NCBI GenBank assembly: GCA_937871635.1
Contig: CALMNS010000621.1
Location: 1-5,222 of the forward strand
Source: an uncultured Solirubrobacter sp.
Lineage (GTDB): Bacteria; Actinomycetota; Thermoleophilia; Solirubrobacterales; Solirubrobacteraceae
Length of the DNA stretch: 5,222 nucleotides
Direction of reading: 5' to 3'
Shown here: piece by piece, positions 1-4,525 of the stretch
Layout of the letters: each line of letters opens with the position of its first letter
Position numbering within the stretch: position 1 is the stretch's first letter
Position numbers and translations under genes: made by a program
Notes under the pieces: model-generated
Told to the model about the DNA's origin: nothing
Database searches by the model: none
What the model saw: only the letters and a program-made list of their open reading frames with translations

Positions 1-269
1 GCGCTGACCGTGGCCACCGAGCCGTCGGTGGCCGCCGCCGCCCGGAGGCCGTCGAGCCAGCCGGCGGCGACGCGGGTGCCCGCGAGGAGGAGCACGACGA
101 GGTCGACATGGCTGCCGGCGAGGGCGGCCTCCAGCCCGGCGGGCGCGACGAGACGCGTCTGGGGCGAACCCGCCGAGCCGCGCACCTCACGCTCGGTGGC
201 GAGGGCGTCCGCGCCCTCGCCGACGACGAGGACCAACGGTTCGCGCGAGCGGGTCGACCGGCCTTCCAC
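1..269 (-). CDS. Family-2-like glycosyltransferase, 5' part only (runs off left edge), possibly degenerate
   Basis: About 89 N-terminal residues are visible, read leftwards from a GTG at 269-267; the gene continues past position 1. A second in-frame GTG at 287-285 is possible, and an in-frame TAG at 308-306 closes the frame upstream. The third codon base is nearly always G or C, as in real genes here. The order resembles a GT2 GT-A domain: a beta strand PLVLVVGEGAD where families have VVDDGS, then a VDLVVLLLAGTRVAAGWLDG segment, a helix of alanines, and VATVSA. Typical relatives read LLNSDT..TPGWL at the second block, followed by a VATVTP-like strand. Here the Asp of that block is missing (LLLAGT) and the first acidic pair is altered. 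It may therefore be inactive, have changed its metal use, or belong to a divergent subfamily. It is transcribed divergently from the GT2-epimerase operon. The family call rests on motif pattern alone; the start is uncertain. Confidence 0.55.
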   Translation of the reverse strand, partial: MEGRSTRSREPLVLVVGEGADALATEREVRGSAGSPQTRLVAPAGLEAALAGSHVDLVVLLLAGTRVAAGWLDGLRAAAATDGSVATVS

Positions 270-322
270 GTCCGTGGATGCTCGCACGGCCGGCGATCCC
301 GGCGGCTAGCCTCTCGTCCTTC
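270..322. promoter_or_regulatory. Divergent spacer with weak -10-like box and GGCTAGCC palindrome
   Basis: This 53-base gap separates the two divergent glycosyltransferase genes. It holds TAGCCT at 307-312, which fits a TANNNT -10 element and lies 10 nt before the GTG at 323. That would give an almost leaderless transcript. An 8-bp perfect palindrome, GGCTAGCC, sits at 304-311 and overlaps the box. No convincing -35 element and no Shine-Dalgarno sequence is seen for either gene. If the left gene starts at 287, the gap shrinks to 35 bases. The promoter is inferred from position and a loose consensus only. Confidence 0.25.
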
Positions 323-1132
323 GTGCGCCTCAGCGTCGTCATCCCCGCTCGCAACGAGCAGGCCTCGCTCCGGCCGACGGTCGAAGCGCTCACCGCCCGG
401 CTCGGCGAGGCGGGGATCGACCACGAGATCGTCGTCGTCGACGACGCCTCGACCGACGGCACGGCCGAGGTCATCGCCCGTCTGGAGGCGGTTCACCCCG
501 AGGTCCGCGGGCTGCGGTCGCCGAACCCCAGCGGGTTCGGCTTCGCCGTGCGCGCCGGCCTGGAGGTCTTCACGGGCGACGCGGTGGCCATCGTCATGGC
601 CGACGGCTCAGATCATCCCGACGACCTGATCGCCTACTACCGCCTGCTGGAGGCGGGCTACGACTGCGCGTTCGGCTCACGCTTCGTGACCGGGGGCGGC
701 ACCCGCGACTATCCGCGGCTCAAGCGCGTGATCAACCGGGCGGCGAACCTCGGGATCCGGGCCCTGTTCGGTCATGGGTACGACGACACGACGAACGCCT
801 TCAAGGCGTACCGGCGCGAGGTGATCGACGGAGTCGGGCCGCTCCTCTCCCAGCACTTCAACCTCACCGTGGAGATCCCGTTGAAGGCCGTGGTCCGAGG
901 TCACTCCTACGCGATCGTCCCGATCCGGTGGACGAATCGCCGCGCGGGCGAGTCGAAGCTCCAGCTGCAGGAGATGGGCAGCCGCTACGCCTTCATCGTG
1001 CTCTCCGTCTTCCTCGAGCATCACCTGAGCCGGGGCGACTACCGCCTCGGCGCGGCGGCGGAGGAGCGCCGGCACCGGTGGCGCTCCGCGCGGCCAGCCG
1101 CCCGCTTCCTCGTCCCGCCGGGACCGCGGTGA
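323..1132 (+). CDS. Polyprenyl-phosphate-sugar synthase-like glycosyltransferase, family 2
   Basis: This is a 269-residue cytoplasmic GT2 enzyme of the DPM1-like group, which transfers a sugar from a nucleotide donor to a polyprenyl-phosphate carrier. Residues 3-12 (LSVVIPARNE) open the GT-A fold. EIVVVDDASTDGT at 35-47 carries the nucleotide-binding Asp pair D40-D41. VMADGSDHPDDL at 91-102 is the DxD-like metal site (D94, D97). FGSRFVTGGG at 117-126, the DDTTNAFKAYRREV region at 154-167 and the WTNRRAGESKL stretch at 203-213 match the acceptor-side blocks of DPM-like proteins. I see no long C-terminal membrane segments, so it is the short soluble type. The last 30 residues are Arg- and Pro-rich. 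GTG 323 is chosen because the fold begins at once; an ATG at 278 would add 15 unconserved residues and invade the divergent gene's 5' end. The stop overlaps the next start (GTGA). The exact donor sugar cannot be read from the sequence. Confidence 0.85.
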   Translation: MRLSVVIPARNEQASLRPTVEALTARLGEAGIDHEIVVVDDASTDGTAEVIARLEAVHPEVRGLRSPNPSGFGFAVRAGLEVFTGDAVAIVMADGSDHPDDLIAYYRLLEAGYDCAFGSRFVTGGGTRDYPRLKRVINRAANLGIRALFGHGYDDTTNAFKAYRREVIDGVGPLLSQHFNLTVEIPLKAVVRGHSYAIVPIRWTNRRAGESKLQLQEMGSRYAFIVLSVFLEHHLSRGDYRLGAAAEERRHRWRSARPAARFLVPPGPR

Positions 1133-2211
1133 CGGGCACCGTCATCGTCACCGGCTCGGGGGGCCTGATCGGCTCCGCGGCGGTCGAGCGGTTCGTGCGC
1201 TCGGGCTTCGACGTGATCGGGATCGAGAACGACTCGCGGGCCACCTTCTTCGGACCGGAGGCGTCGACGGCCCCGACCACCGCTCGCCTCGAGCGCGACT
1301 ATCCGCTCAGATTCCGGTCGATCGAGCTCGACGTGCGCGACGCCGAGGGCGTCCGGCGGGTCGTCCGCGACCACGGCCGCGAGCTCGCCCTCGTCGTCCA
1401 CGCCGCCGCCCAGCCCTCCCACGACTGGGCCGCAAGCGACCCGGCGACGGACTTCGGCGTCAACGCGGTGGGGACGCTCAACCTCCTCGAGGCCGTGCGG
1501 CACGGCGCCCCGGACACCCCCTTCGTCTTCATGTCCACCAACAAGGTCTACGGCGACCGACCGAACCGGCTGCCGCTCGTCGAGCACGAGACCCGCCTCG
1601 AGCTGCCGCCCGGCCATCCGGCCTACGGGGGCATCGACACGAGCCTCTCCATCGACGCCACCTTGCACTCGCTGTTCGGCGTGTCGAAGGCGTCCGCCGA
1701 CCTGCTCGTCCAGGAGTACGGCCGGTACTTCGGGATGCCGACGGTCTGCCTGCGCGGCGGATGCCTCACCGGGCCGGCGCACCAGGGCGCCGCCCTGCAC
1801 GGCTTCCTCGCCTACCTGATGCGCTGCGTCGTGACCGGGACGGCCTACACGGTGCACGGCTACGACGGCAAGCAGGTCCGCGACATCATCCACGCCCACG
1901 ACGTCGTCACCGCCATCGAGGCCTTCCTCCACGCCCCGCGCGCCGCCGCCGTTTACAACCTCGGCGGCGGGCGGGAGGCGAACTGCTCGATGCGCGAGGC
2001 GATCGCGGCGTGCGAGGCGGTCGCGGGCCGCACGCTCGACTGGAGCCTCTCGCCCGAGGCCCGCATCGGCGACCACCGCTGGTGGATCTCCGACCTCGCC
2101 GAGTGGCGCCGCGACTATCCCGCCTGGACCCCTGCGTACGACCTCGACGCCATCCTCCGGGAGATCCACGACCACAACGCCGACCGCTGGCTCGCGTCGG
2201 CTCACGCCTGA
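1129..2211 (+). CDS. NAD-dependent epimerase, CDP-paratose 2-epimerase-like (extended SDR), Phe at the catalytic Tyr position
   Basis: A 360-residue extended short-chain dehydrogenase/reductase. TGSGGLIG at 8-15 is the NAD-binding GxxGxxG loop. ENDSRATFFGPEAS at 33-46 and HAAAQPSHDWA at 91-101 are typical of the CDP-paratose/tyvelose 2-epimerase-like group. MSTNKVYGD at 135-143 provides the SDR Ser/Thr. The YxxxK motif appears as FGVSK (F183, K187), so the Tyr is replaced by Phe. RGGCLTGPAHQG at 209-220 and GYDGKQVRDIIH at 244-255 are substrate-side blocks also seen in TyvE-like proteins; the second is shared with the next gene. Related enzymes epimerise a CDP-linked dideoxyhexose at C2 through a keto intermediate. 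The true substrate is not known, and no paratose pathway genes are in the window. Start GTG 1129 overlaps the previous TGA by 4 bp and has GGGA (1120-1123) 5 nt upstream, which suggests translational coupling. Confidence 0.82.
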   Translation: MTGTVIVTGSGGLIGSAAVERFVRSGFDVIGIENDSRATFFGPEASTAPTTARLERDYPLRFRSIELDVRDAEGVRRVVRDHGRELALVVHAAAQPSHDWAASDPATDFGVNAVGTLNLLEAVRHGAPDTPFVFMSTNKVYGDRPNRLPLVEHETRLELPPGHPAYGGIDTSLSIDATLHSLFGVSKASADLLVQEYGRYFGMPTVCLRGGCLTGPAHQGAALHGFLAYLMRCVVTGTAYTVHGYDGKQVRDIIHAHDVVTAIEAFLHAPRAAAVYNLGGGREANCSMREAIAACEAVAGRTLDWSLSPEARIGDHRWWISDLAEWRRDYPAWTPAYDLDAILREIHDHNADRWLASAHA

Positions 2212-2216
2212 CCGGC

Positions 2217-3278
2217 TTGGAGCTCCTGGTCACCGGCGGCGCCGGCTTCGTCGGGGCGACCGTCGCGGTCGAGCTCGCCACCCGGCACCCGGACTGGGAC
2301 GTCGTCGCCTTCGACTCCCTCCATCGACGCGGGTCCGAGCTCAACCTGCCGCGCCTGAGGGCCGCCGGCGTCCGCTTCCGGCACGGTGACGTCCGCTCCG
2401 CCGAGGATGTGCTGGGCCTCGGGCGGCCGGACGCGATCGTCGAGTGCTCGGCCGAGCCGTCCGTCCTGGCCGGCCTCGGCGGCTCGCCCGACCACCTCGT
2501 CCGCACGAACCTCCTGGGCGCCTTCCACTGCCTCGAGCTGGCTCGCCTGAGCGGGGCGCAGCTCGTCTTCCCGTCGACCTCCCGCGTGTACCCGGTGGCC
2601 CGCCTGGCGAGCGCGCGGCTCGACGAGGCCGAGACCCGGTTCGAGCTGGCCGCCGACCAGCCGGAGGCGGGCATCTCGCCGCGCGGGGTCTCCGAGGCGT
2701 GCTCGCTCGAGGGCGCGCGGACCCTCTACGGCGCTTCGAAGCTGGCCGGCGAGCACCTGATCACCGAGTACGCCGCCGCCTATGGCGTGGCCACGGTCGT
2801 CGACCGCTGTGGGGTGATCGCCGGGCCCTGGCAGATGGGCCGGGTCGACCAGGGCGTCTTCACCCACTGGGTGCTCAGCCACCACCTCGGGCGGCCGCTC
2901 GAGTACATCGGCCATGGCGGCCTCGGCAAGCAGGTCCGCGATCTCCTCCACGTCGACGATCTCGTGGACCTGCTCGAGACGCAGCTCGCCGATCCGGGCC
3001 ACTGGGCGGGGCGGACGGTCAACGTCGGCGGCGGCCGCCCGATCAGCCTCTCGCTCCAGGAGGCCACGGCGCTGTGCCGGGAGATCACGGGCCGCGAGGT
3101 GGCGATCGTCGCGGTGGGCGAGGACCGTCCCGGCGACGTCCCGCTCTACCTCTCGGACACGAGCCGGCTCGAGGCGCTGACCGACTGGCGCCCCCGCCGC
3201 GACGCGCGGCGGATCCTCGAGGACATCCACGCCTGGATCGTCGAGCACGAGGCCGAGCTTCGGGCCGCCCTCGGCTAG
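2217..3278 (+). CDS. NAD-dependent epimerase, CDP-paratose/tyvelose 2-epimerase-like (extended SDR)
   Basis: A 353-residue extended SDR that resembles TyvE more closely than its upstream neighbour does. TGGAGFVG at 6-13 is the dinucleotide-binding loop. ECSAEPSVLAG at 76-86, STSRVYP at 120-126 (Ser/Thr element), YGASK at 171-175 (catalytic Y171 and K175), CGVIAGPWQMGRVDQGVF at 198-215 and GGLGKQVRDLLHVDDL at 234-249 match the CDP-tyvelose epimerase-like family. It likely epimerises or redox-modifies a nucleotide sugar; the substrate is inferred only by family. The length is normal. The start is set at TTG 2217, 5 nt after the upstream stop, because the first beta strand begins right there. 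CTG 2208, overlapping that stop, is the alternative. No Shine-Dalgarno is seen, so coupled translation is likely. The TAG stop shares a CTAG with the convergent rmlC stop. Confidence 0.85.
   Translation: MELLVTGGAGFVGATVAVELATRHPDWDVVAFDSLHRRGSELNLPRLRAAGVRFRHGDVRSAEDVLGLGRPDAIVECSAEPSVLAGLGGSPDHLVRTNLLGAFHCLELARLSGAQLVFPSTSRVYPVARLASARLDEAETRFELAADQPEAGISPRGVSEACSLEGARTLYGASKLAGEHLITEYAAAYGVATVVDRCGVIAGPWQMGRVDQGVFTHWVLSHHLGRPLEYIGHGGLGKQVRDLLHVDDLVDLLETQLADPGHWAGRTVNVGGGRPISLSLQEATALCREITGREVAIVAVGEDRPGDVPLYLSDTSRLEALTDWRPRRDARRILEDIHAWIVEHEAELRAALG
3275..3278. other. Shared CTAG: overlapping stop codons of two convergent genes
   Basis: The palindrome CTAG gives TAG (3276-3278) to the plus-strand epimerase and TAG (read from 3277 to 3275) to the minus-strand rmlC. 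The two genes therefore overlap by 4 bases. There is no spacer that could hold a separate intrinsic terminator, and I see no GC hairpin with a T-run on either side. Confidence 0.9.
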
Positions 3279-3823
3279 AACGGCAGCCCGTCGCGCACCT
3301 CGCTCAGGCGCGGCGCGGCGCGGTCGCGCTCGCTGTAGAGCAGCTCGACCCCCTCCGGCCAGGCGATGCCGACCTCGGGATCCTCGAAGGAGATCCCCGC
3401 CTCCGTCGCCCCGTCGTAGTAGCTCGTGCACTTGTAGACGAAGTCGGCGACGTCGGAGAGCACGCAGAACCCGTGGCCGAAGCCGACCGGGATCCAGAGC
3501 TGGAGCCCGTGCTCGTCGTCGAGCTCGACGGCCTCCCACTCCCCGAAGGTCGCCGAGCCGCGCCGCAGGTCGACCACCACGTCCCAGACCGCGCCGCGGG
3601 CGCAGCGCACGAGCTTGCCCTGCCCGGGCGAGGTCTGGAAGTGGATCCCGCGCACCGTCCCCCGGCGCGAGCGCGAGTGGTTGTCCTGGACGAAGGGCCC
3701 GGTGACGCCGTGCGCCGCCCAGGCGTCCGCGCGGAAGGTCTCCATGAAGAAGCCGCGCTCGTCGCCGTGGACGGCGGGGGCGAGCAGGACGAGGCCGTCG
3801 AGGCGGGTGGGGAGGCGCTTCAT
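3275..3823 (-). CDS. rmlC: dTDP-4-dehydrorhamnose 3,5-epimerase
   Basis: A 182-residue cupin-fold protein, full length for the family. It epimerises dTDP-4-keto-6-deoxy-glucose at C3 and C5, the third step of dTDP-L-rhamnose synthesis, in the cytoplasm. HGDERGFFMETFR at 19-31 and FVQDNHSRSRRGTVRGIHFQ at 44-63 are hallmark blocks. H61 is the expected catalytic base, with D167 (SERD) in the position of its partner. K70, Y130 (FVYKCT) and the FEDPEVGIAWP block at 146-156 also fit. The ATG at 3823-3821 begins the protein directly at the conserved N-terminus. No clear Shine-Dalgarno precedes it (ATCGCGATCCC before ATG). rmlA, rmlB and rmlD are not in the window, so this copy is separate from, or at the edge of, a rhamnose operon. 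It is divergent from vapB, 42 bases away, and convergent with the epimerase operon. Confidence 0.95.
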   Translation of the reverse strand: MKRLPTRLDGLVLLAPAVHGDERGFFMETFRADAWAAHGVTGPFVQDNHSRSRRGTVRGIHFQTSPGQGKLVRCARGAVWDVVVDLRRGSATFGEWEAVELDDEHGLQLWIPVGFGHGFCVLSDVADFVYKCTSYYDGATEAGISFEDPEVGIAWPEGVELLYSERDRAAPRLSEVRDGLPF

Positions 3824-3849
3824 GGGATCGCGATGATGGCAGGACCGGC

Positions 3850-3893
3850 GTGGTACGTTTCCTGCGTGTCCCACACAAGCACAACGGTGGTAC
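3850..3893 (+). promoter_or_regulatory. Candidate vapBC promoter/operator: TACGTT box, palindrome and flanking GTGGTAC repeats
   Basis: TACGTT at 3854-3859 fits the TANNNT -10 consensus of actinobacteria. It ends 6 nt before the GTG at 3866, the spacing expected if transcription starts at or next to the first base of the start codon (leaderless mRNA). The inverted repeat GTGT-CCC-ACAC covers 3866-3876 and includes the start codon. The heptamer GTGGTAC occurs at 3850-3856 and again at 3887-3893, placed almost evenly on both sides of the inverted repeat. VapBC pairs usually repress their own promoters by binding such repeats, so this is a plausible operator. That role is inferred from layout; the short motifs could arise by chance. 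No good -35 box is visible. Confidence 0.4.
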
Positions 3894-4135
3894 TCGGTGA
3901 CCGTGGCCGCCTGGTCCTTCCCGCCGCGGTTCGGGAGCAACTCGGGCTCGAGGCCGGCGCGAAGCTGAGCCTTGTCGTCGAGGACGATGGCACCATCCGG
4001 CTGCGTTCGTTGCGGGCGATCGTCGATGCCGGCCTCGGAATGTTCGCGCACCTCGGCGAGCCGGGCGTCTCGATGGTCGACGAGCTCATCCGCGAGCGTC
4101 GGGAAGAGGCAGCGCGCGAAGACGCCGAGCGTTGA
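3866..4135 (+). CDS. VapB-type antitoxin, SpoVT/AbrB-fold DNA-binding protein
   Basis: An 89-residue antitoxin partner of the PIN toxin that follows. Residues 8-47 form a swapped-hairpin AbrB domain: VVLGDRGRLVLPAAVREQLG at 8-27 is the signature, followed by LEAGAKLSLVVEDDGTIRLR. The C-terminal third (SMVDELIRERREEAAREDAE, 69-88) is charged and helical, as expected for the part that wraps around and blocks the toxin. By family, it binds its own promoter together with the toxin. GTG 3866 is chosen because it leaves the usual short lead before the AbrB strand and sits just after a TACGTT box. ATG at 3833 or 3836 (GGGA a few bases upstream) would add 10-11 unconserved residues. The TGA stop overlaps the toxin start by 4 bp (TTGA). 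The 5' half of the gene is less GC-rich than its neighbours. Confidence 0.85.
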   Translation: MSHTSTTVVLGDRGRLVLPAAVREQLGLEAGAKLSLVVEDDGTIRLRSLRAIVDAGLGMFAHLGEPGVSMVDELIRERREEAAREDAER

Positions 4136-4524
4136 TCCTCGACGCCTCCGCACTGCTGGCCTATGTGCTCGACGAGCCGGGAGGGCAGGCGGTGAGGCTG
4201 GCGCTGGTCCCCGCGGGCACGATGTCCTCGGTCAACCTCACGGAGGTGCTCGAGCGGCTCGCCACCGGAAGGGGAGATCCCGCTCAGGTGCTCGACGAGC
4301 TGCGGCGCACGGGTGTCGTCGGCACAGCGATCCACGTCGAGCCGTTCCTCGCCGAGGACGCGGTGGATTGCGCGATCCTTCGCCCGCTGACCCGGCACGT
4401 CGGTCTCTCGCTCGCCGATCGGGCGTGCCTCGCCCTCGCCCGCCGGACCGGCGAGGCGGTGCTCACCGCCGACTCCGCCTGGAGCGAGGTGCAGGTCGGG
4501 GTCGAGGTTCGTCAGATCCGCTGA
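4132..4524 (+). CDS. VapC-type toxin, PIN-domain ribonuclease
   Basis: A 130-residue PIN-domain protein, normal length for VapC, expected to cut RNA in a metal-dependent way when freed from its antitoxin. All four acidic residues of the active site are visible: D4 in ILDASALLAY, E38 in SSVNLTEVLERL, D96 in LSLADRACLALA and D114 in VLTADSAW. It therefore looks intact. The RNA target cannot be told from sequence. The TTG start at 4132 overlaps the antitoxin stop, so translation is probably coupled. The next in-frame ATG (codon 31) would remove D4, which rules it out. The 3' end overlaps the convergent flavoprotein gene by 13 bases. Confidence 0.92.
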   Translation: MILDASALLAYVLDEPGGQAVRLALVPAGTMSSVNLTEVLERLATGRGDPAQVLDELRRTGVVGTAIHVEPFLAEDAVDCAILRPLTRHVGLSLADRACLALARRTGEAVLTADSAWSEVQVGVEVRQIR

Positions 4525-4525
4525 C
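4511..4525. other. Short inverted repeat spanning two convergent stop codons
   Basis: GTCAG-ATCCG-CTGAC is a 5-bp stem with a 5-nt loop. Its left arm contains the complement of the flavoprotein stop (TCA, 4512-4514) and its right arm the vapC stop (TGA, 4522-4524). There is no T-run after it on either strand. It is at best a weak hairpin and may simply reflect two TGA stops facing each other. Confidence 0.35.

Noticed and set aside
10..309. Plus-strand frame at the left edge
   Set aside because: Low-complexity Ala/Arg/Ser product; the opposite strand carries the glycosyltransferase-like pattern.
278..322. ATG 278 as start of the GT2
   Set aside because: Adds 15 unconserved residues and crowds the divergent gene; the fold begins right after GTG 323.
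1039..2205. 388-codon minus-strand frame opposite the first epimerase
   Set aside because: Val/Arg/Gly-rich with no recognisable fold; it mirrors the real gene codon by codon.
1866..2941. 18-nt exact repeat CGGCAAGCAGGTCCGCGA at 1866-1883 and 2924-2941
   Set aside because: It encodes the shared GKQVRD motif of the two related epimerases with the same preferred codons, so it reflects common ancestry and codon bias, not a repeat element.
3827..3834. ATCGCGAT perfect palindrome between rmlC and vapB
   Set aside because: Eight-base palindromes are expected by chance at this length, and there is no second copy to support an operator.
2202..3884. Long open frame of 560 codons on the minus strand, antisense to the second epimerase and spanning rmlC in another frame
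   Set aside because: Arg/Ala/Gly-rich low-complexity product with no motifs. High-GC DNA opens long shadow frames; the epimerase and rmlC frames carry clear family signatures.
2444..4135. Very long plus-strand frame ending in the vapB sequence
   Set aside because: Only the last 90 codons (from 3866) look like a protein family. The upstream part is a Pro/Arg-rich shadow of the epimerase and antisense of rmlC.
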